Source: Actinomadura sp. NAK00032 (GTDB lineage: Bacteria; Actinomycetota; Actinomycetes; Streptosporangiales; Streptosporangiaceae). From it: a stretch of 64,000 nucleotides of DNA. The notes beneath the pieces are model-generated. The model searched no databases. It was not told where the DNA came from and saw only the letters and a list, made by a program, of their open reading frames with translations. The stretch covers positions 6,014,001-6,078,000 of the forward strand of contig NZ_CP054932.1 in the NCBI RefSeq assembly GCF_013364275.1. Reading direction: 5' to 3'. Position 1 is the stretch's first letter; every line of letters starts with the position of its first letter. Both the position numbers and the translations under genes were made by a program. Of the stretch, positions 1-11,100 are shown one piece after another.

Positions 1-437
1 AGGATGTGGTGGTTGGTGAACACCATGCGGTGCAGGTCGTCCGCCATCTTGATGAGCATGAACCGCAGCAGCGGCGGCTTCGCCATGTCGAACGGCCGGG
101 CGCGTTCGGCGCCGGCCAGCTCGCGGGCCCTGGCCTCGCGGTCGGGGCCGGGCAGGGCGGACAGGTCCTCCTCCCGCCAGGGCAGCCGCACCGCGCGGTG
201 CACGACCTGGACCGGCGACCCCTCCTTGCGCTGCCGGAACCCGGCCCGCAGGTTCGCGTGCCGGCGCAGCAGCGTCTCCGCCGCGGCCTTCAGCGCGGCG
301 GCGTCGAGCGGGCCGCGCAGGTCGAGCACGATCTGCGCCGTGTAGACGTCGTGGCCGGTGTCGTAGAGGGCGTGGAAGAACAGGCCCTGCTGCAACGGGG
401 ACAGCGGAAGGATGTCCTCTAGCTGCGACTTGCTCAA
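1..437 (-). CDS. NRPS subunit, partial: N-terminal condensation domain
   Basis: This is the start of a third NRPS subunit; the rest lies beyond the left edge. The visible 145 residues are the first third of a condensation domain. It opens with the [13 protein letters not shown] motif, contains [15 protein letters not shown], and is cut inside the HHxxxDG active-site motif (HHIL is visible). The opening motif matches the C domains that follow epimerases elsewhere in this cluster, so it should be a DCL-type domain accepting a D-Thr-ended peptide from the previous subunit. I chose TTG at 437: it overlaps the TGA of the upstream gene by 4 bp and has GGGAG about six bases before it. An in-frame ATG at 449 is possible but has no ribosome site. 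Confidence 0.88.
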   Translation of the reverse strand, partial: MSKSQLEDILPLSPLQQGLFFHALYDTGHDVYTAQIVLDLRGPLDAAALKAAAETLLRRHANLRAGFRQRKEGSPVQVVHRAVRLPWREEDLSALPGPDREARARELAGAERARPFDMAKPPLLRFMLIKMADDLHRMVFTNHHI

Positions 438-3400
438 TCCAGCTCCCATTCACCGTCGAGCTCGGCGGCGAGCTCGTCGATCTCGTCCTGGCTGACGTCC
501 ACCAGGGACAGGTCGGACGGGGTGAACCCGCCGACGGGGCCGTCCGCGGCGCCGCCGGTGACGTGCGCGACCAGGCCGCGCAGCGCCGCGTACCAGCGGC
601 CGGCGAGGTCCTCGATGTCGGCGGCGTCGAACAGGCCGCCGGCCCAGGTCCAGGTCGCGGACAGCTCGGGTCCGCCCGGCAGGTCGCGGGTGTGCGCGTT
701 GACCTCGATGGCGTGGACGAGGCCGAGCGCGGCGTCCTGCCCGCTGCCGAGGGCGTCGCTCTCGGCCGGTCCGGCCGGTGCCCAGTCGGTGGCCTCGGGC
801 GCGGCGGTGCGGCCGAGGTAGTTGAACGCGAGCTGCGGGTGCGCGCCGCGCAGCCGCTCGCCGGCCGCCGGGTTGAGGTGGCGCAGCAGCCCGTACCCGA
901 TGCCGTTGTCGGGGACCTCGCGGAGCTGCTCCTTGACCCGCTTGAGGGCGGTGCCGACGGCCTGGCCGCCCTCGCGGACGTCGGCGGGCTCGACCCACCC
1001 GGCGTCCAGCCGCACCGGGTAGAGGGAGGTGAACCAGCCGGCGGTGCGCGACAGGTCGACGCCGGGGACGACCTCCTCGCGGCCGTGCCCTTCGAGGTCG
1101 ATGAGGACGGCCGTCTCGTCGCAGGTGCCGCGCTCGCGCCGCCACTCGGCGGCGGCGAGGGCGAGGCCGGTGAGCAGCACGTCGTTGACGCGCCCGTGGA
1201 AGGCGGCGGGGACCTCGGTGAGCAGGGGGCCGGTCACGTCGGTGGGCAGGCCGAGGGTGAGGTGCCGCGCCGTCCCGAACGTGTCGGCGGCCGGGTCGAG
1301 CGGGCGGGCGCCGAGGACCGGGTCGGGGGTGGCGAGGACGTCCTCCCAGAGCGGCAGCTCCGCGGTGCGGGCGGGGTCGGACGCCTCGGCGGCGAGGCGC
1401 TGCGCCCAGCGGCGGAACGAGGTCGGGACGGGTTCGAGGGTCCCGCCGGCCCACGCGGTGACGAGGTCGGGCAGCAGGATCCGCCACGACACCCCGTCCA
1501 CGACGAGGTGGTGGAGGGTGAGGAGGAGCCGCCCGGAGGCGCCGGGGCCGGCGTCGAACCAGACGAGCTGCGCCATCGTCCCGGCGGCGGGGTCGAGGCG
1601 GCGGCGCGCCGCCTCCGCCCCGGCGGCGAGGGCCGCGCGGAACGCCCCGGTGTCCAGGCCCGCGACGTCCACGCGGCGGACGAGCGGCGCGGCGTCGACC
1701 GTGCCGGGCTCGGCGACCTCGAACTCGTCGCCGGCCACGCGGAGGCGGAGCATGTCGTGGTGGTCGAGGACGGTCTGGAGCGCCCTGGCCAGGTCGTCCA
1801 GGCCGAGGCCGGGCGGGACCTGGAGGAGCATCCGCTGGCTGTAGCCGTCCACGGGGCCGTCCAGCTCCTGGAACCAGCGCATGATCGGGGTCGCGGGGAC
1901 GCGTCCGATGCCCGCGCCGGGCGCCTCGGCCTCGGCCTCCTCGCCTTCCCCGGCGGGGCGGGCGGTGGCGGCGAGCTCCTCGACGGTCTGGTGCTGGAAC
2001 ACATCGCGCGGGGTGATCACCAGGCCCGACTGGCGGGCGCGGGAGACCAGCTGGATCGCGATGATCGAGTCACCGCCGAGGTCGAAGAACCCGTCGTCGA
2101 TCCCGACCCGCTCCAGGCCGAGCACCTCGGCGAACAGCCGGGAGAGGGTCTCCTCCTGCGGAGTGCGCGCGGTGCGGGACGACACCTTCGCGGCGAAGTC
2201 GGGCGCGGGCAGCGCCCTGCGGTCGAGTTTCCCGTTGGACGTCAGCGGGAGCGCGTCCAGCTCGACGACGGCCGCCGGGACCATGTAGTCGGGCAGCTCC
2301 CGGCCAGCGAAGCGGCGCAGGTCGGCGGCGTCGATCCCGTTGGCGACGACATAGGCGACGAGGCGGTCGTCGCGGACCACCACGGCCGCGTCCTTGACCG
2401 CGTCGTGCCTGGTCAGGACGGCCTGGACCTCGCCCAGCTCGATCCGGAAGCCGCGCAGCTGCACCTGCTGGTCGGCGCGGCCGAGGTATTCGAGGGCGCC
2501 GTCGCGGCGCCAGCGGCCGAGGTCGCCCGTACGGTACATGCGGGTGCCGGGCGCGCCGTGCGGGTCGGCGACGAACCGCTCCGCCGACAGTCCCGGCCGG
2601 TTCAGGTACCCGCGCGCCAAGCCCGCGCCCGCCACGTACAGCTCACCGACGACGCCTGCCGGAACGGGCTGGAGGCGGTGGTCGAGGACGTAGACCCGCA
2701 GGTCGGGGATGCCGACGCCGATGATGCTGCCGGGGGCGGTGGCGGCGTGGACGCGGTCGAGAGCGATGTACGAGACGTGCACCGTGGTCTCGGTGATGCC
2801 GTACATGTTGACGAGCGTCGGGGTGTTCTCGGGGTGGCGGGAGTACCAGTCCTCCAGCCGGCCGAGGTCGAGGGCTTCGCCGCCGAAGACGATGTAGCGG
2901 AGCGCCAGATCGGTGCCGGGGTTGTCCCGGTCGGCGGCCATCAACTGGTAGAACGCGGACGGAGTCTGGTTGAGGACGGTCACTCGCTCCGCCGCCAGCA
3001 GGGCGAGGAAGTCGTCAGGCGACCGGGAGGTCAGGTACGGGACGACGACGAGGCGACCGCCGTAGAGCAGCGGCCCCCACAGCTCCCAGACGGAGAAGTC
3101 GAAGGCGTAGGAGTGGAACAGCGTCCAGACATCGTCAGGGCCGAAGCCGAACCACTCCTCCGTCGAGCGCAGCAGCCGCACCACGTTCTGATGCGGGATC
3201 ACCACGCCCTTCGGACGGCCCGTCGAACCCGACGTGTAGATCACGTATGCCGGATGGTCCGGCGAGACGGCCACGCCGGGATTGGTGTCGGGTCGTCCGG
3301 TGGCGTCGAGGTCGTCCGGGCGGAGGGTCAGGACGGGGCGTGCGTCGTCCACCATGTACGCGATGCGGTCTTCCGGATAGTCCGGGTCGATCGGCACATA

Positions 3401-6400
3401 CGCCGCGCCCGCCTTCAAGACCGCCAGGATCGCCACGACGAGATCAGCCGAGCGCGGCAGCGCCAGCGCCACGAACTGCTCAGGCCCGACCCCCTGCTCG
3501 ATGAGCCGGTGCGCCAGCCGGTTCGCGCGCGCGTTCACCTCGGCGTACGTCCACGACACGCCCTCGAACGTCACCGCCGGAGCGTCCGGACGCGCCGCCG
3601 CCTGCGCCTCGAACAGCGCCGGGATCGTCGCGCGCCCGACGTCGGCGCCCTTGCCGCCGGCCCAGCGGCGCAGCAGGGTGCGGCGCTCGCTCCGGTCGAG
3701 GATCTCGGCGGTGGTGACGGGCGCCTCGGGGTCGGCGACCAGTTCGCGGAGGAGGCGTTCGAAGCGGTCGGCGATGGAGACGGCCGTGGCCGGGTCGAAG
3801 AGGTCTAGGGCGTATTCGAGGCCGGCGTCGATGCCGCCGGGCGCGCCGCCGTCGCCGTGCCGTTCCTCCAGGTAGAGGGACAGGTCGTACTTGGCGGCGC
3901 CCGAGCCGAGGGGAAGGGGGCCGCCGGTGAGCCCGTCCATCTCCAGCCGCGCCTCCGGGTTGTTCTGGAACGACAGGGCGACCTGGAACAGCGGGTGCCG
4001 GGCCATCGACCGCGCCGGGTTGAGCACCTCGACGAGCCGCTCGAACGGCAGGTCCTGGTGCGCGTAGGCGGCGAGGTCGGTCTCCTTGACCCGCCCGATG
4101 AGGTCCCGGAACGAGGGGTCCCCGGAGGTGTCGGTACGCAGGACGAGCATGTTCACGAACATGCCGACCAGGTCGTCCAGCGCCTCGTCCGTGCGGCCCG
4201 CGATCGGCGAGCCGATCGGCACGTCCGTCCCCGCGCCGAGCCGGGTCAGCAGCGCGGCGTAGGCGGCCTGCATGACCATGAACAGGGTCGCGCCGTTCTC
4301 GCGGGCGAGGGCCAGGAGCGCGGCGTGCAGGTCGGCGTCCAGCTCGAAGGTGTGCGTCCCGCCCCGGTAGGACGCCTCCGGCGGGCGCGGCCGGTCGGTC
4401 GGGAGCGAGAGCTCTTCCGGCAGCCCGGCCAGGGCGTCCCGCCAGTAGGCGATCTGCCGCGAGATCAGGCTCCCGGGGTCGTCCTCGGACCCGAACAGCT
4501 CGCGCTGCCAGAGCGTGTAGTCGGCGTACTGGACGGGCAGCGGCGCCCACTGCGGCTCCCGCCCCTCCGCGCGGGCGGCGTAGGCGAGGATCACGTCGCG
4601 GGCGAGCGGCGCCATCGACCAGCCGTCCGACGCGATGTGGTGCAGGACGAGCATCAGGACGTGCGCGCCGCCGCCGAGGGCGAACAGGCGGGCGCGCAGC
4701 GGCGGCTCCACCGACAGGTCGAAGCCGCGCCCGGCCTCGGCGGCCAGCGCCGCCGGGAGCGCGGCCTCCCCGGTCTCGGTGACGTCGAGCCGGGGGCGCG
4801 CGGCGGCCGGTTCGAGGACGAGCTGCCGGGCGGTCCCGGACCCGTCCGGGAAGATCGTGCGGAGCGGCTCGTGCCGCGCCGCCACGTCGGCGAGCGCGGC
4901 GCGGAGCGCGTCCAGGTCGAGGGCGCCGTCGAGCCGCAGCGCGACCGGCATGGTGAACGTCGCGGACGGGCCCTCGAACCGGTTGAGGAACCAGAGCCGC
5001 TGCTGCGCGTGCGACAGCGGCACGACGCCGGGCCGCTCGGCCCGCACCAGCGGCGGCCGCACGCCGCCCCCGGCGTCCGCGCCGGCGAGGCGTTCGGCGA
5101 GGCCGGCGGGGGTCGGCGCCTCGAACAGCGCCCGGACGGGCAGTTCGGCGCCGAGCGCGGACCGGATCCGGCCGGCCAGCCGGGTCGCGGTGAGCGAGTC
5201 GCCGCCGAGGTCGAAGAACCCGTCGTCCACGCCGACCCGCGGCACGCCGAGGACCTCGGCGAACAGCCCGCAGAGGATCTCCTCGCGCGGGGTGCGCGGG
5301 GCGCGGGACCCGGCGGCGGAGGCGTCGGGGGCGGGCAGCGCGGCGCGGTCGAGCTTGCCGTTCACGGTCAGCGGCAGCGCGTCCAGGACGGTGAACGACG
5401 GGACCATGTAGTCGGGCAGCCGCTCGGCCGCGTACCGGCGGACGGCGGCGGCGTCGACGTCCGGCCCGACGAGGTAGGCGGCGAGGCGCCGGTCGCCGGG
5501 CCGGTCCTCGCGGACGACCACGGCGGCGTGGGCGACGCCCGCGCACCCGGCGAGGACGTTCTCGATCTCGCCGGGCTCCACCCGGAACCCGCGGATCTTC
5601 ACCTGGTCGTCGGCGCGGCCGAGGTAGGCGATCGTGCCGTCCGGGCGCCACCGGGCCAGGTCGCCGGTCCGGTACATGCGGTCGCCGGGCGCGCCGAACG
5701 GGTCGGCGACGAACCGCTCGGCGGACAGGCCGGGCCGGTCGAGGTACCCGCGCGCGAGCTGGACGCCCGCCAGGTACAGCTCGCCGGGGACCCCGGCCGG
5801 GGCCGGCTGGAGCGCGGCGTCCAGCACGTAGGCGCGGGTGTTGCGGTAGGGGCCGCCGATGGACGGGTGCTCGCTGCGCGCGACCACCTGGTTCATGGTG
5901 TCGATGGTCGACTCGGTGGGCCCGTAGAAGTTGCGTGCGGTGACACCGGGGATCGCGCGGAGTTCGGCCCACAGCTTCTCGCCGACGGCCTCCCCGCCGA
6001 GGAGGAGGTGCGAGGGCAGGTGGCGCCCGTCGGCGTCCAGCAGCCCGGCGTCGCGGAGCGAGGTGAAGTGCGACGGGGTGGTGTTCACCAGGTCGATCCG
6101 CGCGCGCGCCACGTAGTCGGTATACGCCTCGACGTCGCGGCGGGTGTCGTCGTCGATGAGGTGCAGCTCGTGGCCGTACATCATCCAGAGCAGGCCCATC
6201 CAGGACGTGTCGAACGAGAACGACGCCAGGTGCGCGAACCGCATCCGGCGCCCGCCGGCGGCCTGGATCGCCGGGTCGATGAACGCGTCCCGGTGCGCCT
6301 CGAAGTAGTTGAGCACGCCCACGTGCGGGACGGTCACGCCCTTGGGCCGTCCGGTGGACCCCGAGGTGTAGATGACGTAGGCGGCGTTGTCCGGCCGCAG

Positions 6401-8134
6401 CGCCCGCACCCGCTCGCCGTCGGCCGGGTCGTGCGCGGGCCGCCCGCTCGCGTCCGGGAAGTCGGAGGCGGTGATCGTCAGGGCGGGGCGGGCGTCGGAC
6501 AGCATGGAGGCGATGCGGTCGGACGGGTACTCGGGGTCGATCGGCACATACGCGGCGCCCGCCTTCAGCACGCCGAGGATCGCCACGACGATCTCGGGCG
6601 TGCGCGGCAGGACGAGCGCGACGCGGTCCTCGGGGCCGATCCCCCGCGCGATCAGCTCGTGGGCGAGCCGGTTGGCGCGCTCGTTCAGCTCCGCGTAGGT
6701 CAGCCGCGCGCCGCCGCAGACGAGCGCCACCTCGGACGGGGTGCGCGCGGCCTGCGGCTCGAACAGCGCGGGCAAGGTGCCGGACGGGATGCCGCCCGCC
6801 GTGTCGTTCCACCGCTCCAGCCGGGACCGCTCGTCCTCCCCCGCGAGGTCCACGGCGCCGATCAGGCGGCCGGAGTCCTCGGCGAACGCCTCCAGGACGC
6901 GGCGGATCCGGGCGAGGATCGCCGCCACGGCCTCCTGCTCGTAGACGTCCGGCCGGTAGTGCAGGCGCAGCGACAGCCGCTCGCCGGGCAGGGCGACGAA
7001 CGACAAGGGGAAGTGGGTCGCGTCATAGGAGTCGACTGCGGCGACGCGGACGCCGTTGAGGGAGCCGTCCATCGAGGACGGGTCGAACGGGTAGTTCTCC
7101 AGCACCGTCATCGTGTCGAACAGGGCGCCGCCGCCGTGGCCCGCCGCGCGCTGGATGTCGGTGAGGCCGAGGTGGTGGTGGGCGAGGAGTTCGGTCTGCT
7201 CGTCCTGGAGGCGCTCCATGAGGGCGCCGAGCGGCTCCTCCATCCGGTAGCGGACGCGGACGGGCAGCGTGTTGATGAACAGGCCGATCATCTGCTCGAT
7301 ACCGGGCAGCTCCGGCGGGCGGCCGGACACGGTCGAGCCGAACACCACGTCGTCGCGGCCGAGCAGCCGGCCGAGGACGAGCCCCCAGGCGCCCTGGAGG
7401 ACGGTGCTCAGCGTGACGCCGTGGCGGCGGGCCGCGCGGGTGAGGCGCCGGGTCGTCCGCTCGTCCAGACCGGTGACGGTCGGCCGCGGGGGCTGCGGCG
7501 CGCGGCCGACGGCCTCCGGCGCGACGAGGCTGGGCTCGTCCACCCCGGCGAGCGCGCGGCGCCACGCCTCCTCGGCGGCGGCGCGGTCCTGCTTCGCGAG
7601 CCACGCCAGGTAGTTCTTGTACGGGGTGACGCGCGGCATCCCCGTGTCGTGGCCGCCCTGCATGTAGAGCAGGAACAGTTCGGTCGCGAGGACCGGCGTG
7701 GACCACCCGTCCAGCAGGATGTGGTGGTTCGTCAGGATCAGCCGGGACCGTTCCGGCCCCATCCGGACGAGCACGAACCGCAGCAGCGGCGGCGCGGTCA
7801 TGTCGAAGCCGCGCGCCCGCTCCCGCGCGACGACGGCGTCGGCCTCCGCGCCGGACGCGGTGACCTCCTCCCACGGCAGCTCGACCGTGCGCGGGATCAC
7901 CTGGACGGGGCGCGACAGGTCCTCGTGCCAGAACGCGGCGCGCAGGTTCGCGTGCCTGCGCAGCAGCGTCCCGGCGGCGGTGCGCAGCGCCCCCGCGTCC
8001 AGGGGCCCCTCCAGATCGAGGACGAGCTGCGCCGTGTAGACGTCCGCGTCGCCCGCGTCGAAGAGCGCATGGAAGAAGAAACCCTGCTGCAGGGGCGACA
8101 GGGGCAGGATGTCCTCAAGGTCCCCCCGGTTCAC
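434..8134 (-). CDS. NRPS subunit B: C-A-T / C-A-T-E (modules 4 and 5)
   Basis: A 2566-residue NRPS with two modules. Approximate layout: C4 1-435 (HHILLDGWS near 140), A4 450-935, T4 950-1020 (GGDSLTAT), C5 1035-1465 (HHIASDGWS), A5 1490-1965, T5 1985-2055 (GGDSIIAIQ), E5 2070-2530 ([13 protein letters not shown]). A4 pocket residues read D-T-M-N-L-G-F-I-D; the acidic last residue suggests a polar or basic substrate, but I do not recognise the code. A5 reads D-F-W-N-V-G-M-V-H, the known threonine code with one conservative change, so module 5 should add Thr and epimerise it. C4 follows an epimerase and looks DCL; C5 follows none and has the [16 protein letters not shown] start of LCL domains. 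The GTG start overlaps the upstream TGA (GTGA), with GGAGG eight bases before it, so the two subunits are translationally coupled. There is no thioesterase. Confidence 0.93.
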   Translation of the reverse strand: MNRGDLEDILPLSPLQQGFFFHALFDAGDADVYTAQLVLDLEGPLDAGALRTAAGTLLRRHANLRAAFWHEDLSRPVQVIPRTVELPWEEVTASGAEADAVVARERARGFDMTAPPLLRFVLVRMGPERSRLILTNHHILLDGWSTPVLATELFLLYMQGGHDTGMPRVTPYKNYLAWLAKQDRAAAEEAWRRALAGVDEPSLVAPEAVGRAPQPPRPTVTGLDERTTRRLTRAARRHGVTLSTVLQGAWGLVLGRLLGRDDVVFGSTVSGRPPELPGIEQMIGLFINTLPVRVRYRMEEPLGALMERLQDEQTELLAHHHLGLTDIQRAAGHGGGALFDTMTVLENYPFDPSSMDGSLNGVRVAAVDSYDATHFPLSFVALPGERLSLRLHYRPDVYEQEAVAAILARIRRVLEAFAEDSGRLIGAVDLAGEDERSRLERWNDTAGGIPSGTLPALFEPQAARTPSEVALVCGGARLTYAELNERANRLAHELIARGIGPEDRVALVLPRTPEIVVAILGVLKAGAAYVPIDPEYPSDRIASMLSDARPALTITASDFPDASGRPAHDPADGERVRALRPDNAAYVIYTSGSTGRPKGVTVPHVGVLNYFEAHRDAFIDPAIQAAGGRRMRFAHLASFSFDTSWMGLLWMMYGHELHLIDDDTRRDVEAYTDYVARARIDLVNTTPSHFTSLRDAGLLDADGRHLPSHLLLGGEAVGEKLWAELRAIPGVTARNFYGPTESTIDTMNQVVARSEHPSIGGPYRNTRAYVLDAALQPAPAGVPGELYLAGVQLARGYLDRPGLSAERFVADPFGAPGDRMYRTGDLARWRPDGTIAYLGRADDQVKIRGFRVEPGEIENVLAGCAGVAHAAVVVREDRPGDRRLAAYLVGPDVDAAAVRRYAAERLPDYMVPSFTVLDALPLTVNGKLDRAALPAPDASAAGSRAPRTPREEILCGLFAEVLGVPRVGVDDGFFDLGGDSLTATRLAGRIRSALGAELPVRALFEAPTPAGLAERLAGADAGGGVRPPLVRAERPGVVPLSHAQQRLWFLNRFEGPSATFTMPVALRLDGALDLDALRAALADVAARHEPLRTIFPDGSGTARQLVLEPAAARPRLDVTETGEAALPAALAAEAGRGFDLSVEPPLRARLFALGGGAHVLMLVLHHIASDGWSMAPLARDVILAYAARAEGREPQWAPLPVQYADYTLWQRELFGSEDDPGSLISRQIAYWRDALAGLPEELSLPTDRPRPPEASYRGGTHTFELDADLHAALLALARENGATLFMVMQAAYAALLTRLGAGTDVPIGSPIAGRTDEALDDLVGMFVNMLVLRTDTSGDPSFRDLIGRVKETDLAAYAHQDLPFERLVEVLNPARSMARHPLFQVALSFQNNPEARLEMDGLTGGPLPLGSGAAKYDLSLYLEERHGDGGAPGGIDAGLEYALDLFDPATAVSIADRFERLLRELVADPEAPVTTAEILDRSERRTLLRRWAGGKGADVGRATIPALFEAQAAARPDAPAVTFEGVSWTYAEVNARANRLAHRLIEQGVGPEQFVALALPRSADLVVAILAVLKAGAAYVPIDPDYPEDRIAYMVDDARPVLTLRPDDLDATGRPDTNPGVAVSPDHPAYVIYTSGSTGRPKGVVIPHQNVVRLLRSTEEWFGFGPDDVWTLFHSYAFDFSVWELWGPLLYGGRLVVVPYLTSRSPDDFLALLAAERVTVLNQTPSAFYQLMAADRDNPGTDLALRYIVFGGEALDLGRLEDWYSRHPENTPTLVNMYGITETTVHVSYIALDRVHAATAPGSIIGVGIPDLRVYVLDHRLQPVPAGVVGELYVAGAGLARGYLNRPGLSAERFVADPHGAPGTRMYRTGDLGRWRRDGALEYLGRADQQVQLRGFRIELGEVQAVLTRHDAVKDAAVVVRDDRLVAYVVANGIDAADLRRFAGRELPDYMVPAAVVELDALPLTSNGKLDRRALPAPDFAAKVSSRTARTPQEETLSRLFAEVLGLERVGIDDGFFDLGGDSIIAIQLVSRARQSGLVITPRDVFQHQTVEELAATARPAGEGEEAEAEAPGAGIGRVPATPIMRWFQELDGPVDGYSQRMLLQVPPGLGLDDLARALQTVLDHHDMLRLRVAGDEFEVAEPGTVDAAPLVRRVDVAGLDTGAFRAALAAGAEAARRRLDPAAGTMAQLVWFDAGPGASGRLLLTLHHLVVDGVSWRILLPDLVTAWAGGTLEPVPTSFRRWAQRLAAEASDPARTAELPLWEDVLATPDPVLGARPLDPAADTFGTARHLTLGLPTDVTGPLLTEVPAAFHGRVNDVLLTGLALAAAEWRRERGTCDETAVLIDLEGHGREEVVPGVDLSRTAGWFTSLYPVRLDAGWVEPADVREGGQAVGTALKRVKEQLREVPDNGIGYGLLRHLNPAAGERLRGAHPQLAFNYLGRTAAPEATDWAPAGPAESDALGSGQDAALGLVHAIEVNAHTRDLPGGPELSATWTWAGGLFDAADIEDLAGRWYAALRGLVAHVTGGAADGPVGGFTPSDLSLVDVSQDEIDELAAELDGEWELD
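1928..3640 (-). repeat. Near-identical module segment, copy 1 (A5-T5)
   Basis: The DNA for most of A5, all of T5 and the T-E linker is nearly identical to 9555-11266 (A3-T3). Long stretches match base for base, for example around the T-domain GGDSII codons and the motif around 3180-3240. Divergence rises in the middle, near the A8 region. Both copies have the threonine code. This pattern indicates recent duplication or ongoing gene conversion between modules 3 and 5. Boundaries are by eye and approximate. Confidence 0.8.
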
Positions 8135-11100
8135 GATTTCTGCCTCCAAGCGGTCTGCAGCTTGTCGATCTCGCTCTGGTCCAGGTCCACGAGCAGGTCG
8201 GACGGGGTGAAGCCGGCGGCGTCGCCGGCGGCGGCGTCCGCGGCGAGGGCGCGCAGCGCGGTGAACCAGCCCTCGGCCAGCTCCCGGACGTCGGCGGGCT
8301 CCAGCAGGCCGCCCGGCCACGTCCAGGTCGCCGACAGCACGGGCCCGCCGGGCAGGTCGCGGGTGACGGCGTTGATCTCCAGGACATGCGCCACCGGCAT
8401 CGCCGGGTCCTCGCCGGCGGGCAGTTCCTCGGCGGCGAGCGTCCAGTCGCCGCCCGCGTCCCCGGCGTCGACGCGGCCGAGGTAGTTGAACGCGATCTGC
8501 GGGGGCGGGACGGCGGCCAGCTCCTCGGCGGCCTCGCCGCCGCCGTAGCGGAGCAGGCCGTAGCCGATGCCGCCGTCCGGGACGGCGCGGAGCTGCTCCT
8601 TCACCGCCTTGAGCGCGGCGGCGCCGGTCGCGCTGCCCGCGTCCAGCCGGACCGGGTGGATGGAGGTGAACCAGCCGGCGGTGCGGGACACCTCGGCGCC
8701 GGGGACCACGTCCTCGCGGCCGTGCCCTTCGAGGTCGACGAGGACGCCGGTGCCGCGCCCGCCATGGCGCCGGCGCCACTGGGCGACGGCGAGCGCGAGG
8801 CCGGTGAGCAGCACGTCGTTGACCCGGCCGTGGAACGAGGCCGGGACGTCGGTGAGCAGCGGCCCGGTCACGTCGGCGGGCAGGTCGAGGGCGACCGACC
8901 GGGCGCGGGCCGCGATGTCCACGCGCGGGTCGAGCGGCCGCTTCGCGAGGTTCTGCGGGGGGCCGTCGATGATGTCGAGCCAGTCCTCCAGCTCGTCCTC
9001 GTCCCGCTCGGCGGCGGTGAGCTTCTGCGCCCAGCGGCGGAACGACGTCGGGACGGGTTCGAGGGTCCCGCCGGCCCACGCGGTGACGAGGTCGGGCAGC
9101 AGGATCCGCCACGACACCCCGTCCACGACCAGGTGGTGCAGGACGAGGAGGACGCGGCCCTGGTCGCGGCCCGCGTCGAACCAGACGAGCTGCGCCACCG
9201 TCCCGGCGGCCGGGTCGAGGCGGTCGCGGGCGGCGGTGGCCTGCTCGGTGATGACGGACTGGAGCTTGTCGGCGTCCATGCCCGCGACGTCCACCCGCGT
9301 CACCAGGGCGGCCGCGTCGCACGAGCCGGGCGGCCGGACGACGGGCTGCCAGCCGTCCAGGCGGAGGCGGAGCATGTCGTGGTGGTCCAGGAGCGTCTGG
9401 AGCGCGGCGGTCAGCCGTTCGGCGCCGAGGTCCGGCGGGGTGCGCAGGAGCGTCGACTGGTGGAAGCCGCCGATCAGCGCGGTGTCGCCGCCGACGCGCT
9501 CGCGCAGCCACGCCACGATCGGGGTGACCGGGACGGGGCCGACGCCGGTGCCGGGGGCCTCGGCCTCGACCTCCTCGCCTTCGGCGGCGGGGCGGGCGGT
9601 GGCGGCGAGCTCCTCGACGGTCTGGTGCTGGAACACATCGCGCGGCGTGATGACCAGGCCCGACTGGCGGGCGCGGGAGACCAGCTGGATCGCGATGATC
9701 GAGTCGCCGCCGAGGTCGAAGAACCCGTCGTCGATCCCGACCCGCTCCAGGCCGAGCACCTCGGCGAACAGCCGGGAGAGGGTCTCCTCCTGCGGAGTGC
9801 GCGCGGTGCGGGACGACACCTTCGCGGCGAAGTCGGGCGCGGGCAGCGCCCTGCGGTCGAGCTTGCCGTTGACGGTGAGCGGGAGGGCGTCCAGCTCGAC
9901 GATCACGGCGGGGACCATGTAGTCGGGCAGCTCCTTGCCCGCGAAGCGGCGCAGGTCGGACGAGTCGACGCCCGAGCCGGCGACGTAGGCGACGAGGCGG
10001 TCGTCGCGGACGACCACGGCGACGTCGGAGACGGCGTCGTGGCGGGCGAGGGCCGACTCGATCTCGCCCAGCTCGATCCGGAAGCCGCGCAGCTGCACCT
10101 GCTGGTCGCTGCGGCCGAGGTATTCGAGGCGGCCGTCGTCCAGCCGGCGGCCGAGGTCGCCTGTCCGGTACATGCGGGTGCCGGGCGCGCCGTGCGGGTC
10201 GGCGACGAACCGCTCCGCCGACAGTCCCGGCCGGTTCAGGTACCCGCGCGCCAAGCCCGCGCCCGCCACGTACAGCTCACCGATCACTCCGGGCGGCACG
10301 GGCTGAAGGCGGTCATCGAGGACATAGACCCGCAGGTCGGGGATGCCGACGCCGATGACGCTGCCGGGCGCGGTCGCCGCGTAGGCACGGTCGAGCGCGA
10401 CGTACGAGACGTGCACCGTGGTCTCGGTGATGCCGTACATGTTGACGAGCGTCGGGGCGTTCTCGGGGTGCCGGGAGTACCAGTCCTCCAGGCGCCCCAG
10501 TTCCAGTGCCTCGCCGCCGAACACGATGTAGCGGAGCGCCAGATCGCTGCCCGGGTTGTCCCGGTCGGCGGCCATCAGCTGGTAGAAAGCCGACGGAGTC
10601 TGGTTGAGGACGGTCACCTTCTCGGCGGCCAGGAGAGACAGGAACTCCTCCGGCGACCGCGAGGTCAGGTACGGGACGACGACGAGACGCCCGCCGTACA
10701 GCAGCGGCCCCCACAGCTCCCAGACCGAGAAGTCGAAGGCGTAGGAGTGGAACAGCGTCCAGACGTCGTCCGGACCGAAGCCGAACCACTCCTCCGTCGA
10801 GCGCAGCAGCCGCACCACGTTCTGATGCGGGATCACCACACCCTTCGGACGCCCCGTCGAACCCGACGTGTAGATCACGTACGCCGGATGGTCCGGCGAG
10901 ACCGAGACATCGAGGTCGGCGTCGTCGTAGGCTTCCGCGTCCAGGTCCTCCGGGCGGAGGGTCAGGACGGGACGCGCGTCGTCCACCATGTACGCGATCC
11001 GGTCCTGGGGGTAATCCGGGTCGATCGGCACATACGCCGCGCCCGCCTTCAGCACCGCCAGGATCGCCACGACGAGATCGGCCGAGCGCGGCAGCGCCAG

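Noticed and set aside
563-3808. Very long plus-strand reading frame of 1081 residues, and several others such as 3857-8485, 8386-14454 and 14548-19401
   Set aside because: They lie opposite well-supported NRPS domains and read as Arg/Gly/Ala/Val-rich sequence without domains. They result from high GC and the lack of AT-rich stop codons.
434-9511. Extension of NRPS subunit B upstream of 8134
   Set aside because: The extra N-terminus is the shadow of the preceding NRPS gene. GTG at 8134 has a good ribosome site and the normal 4-bp overlap.
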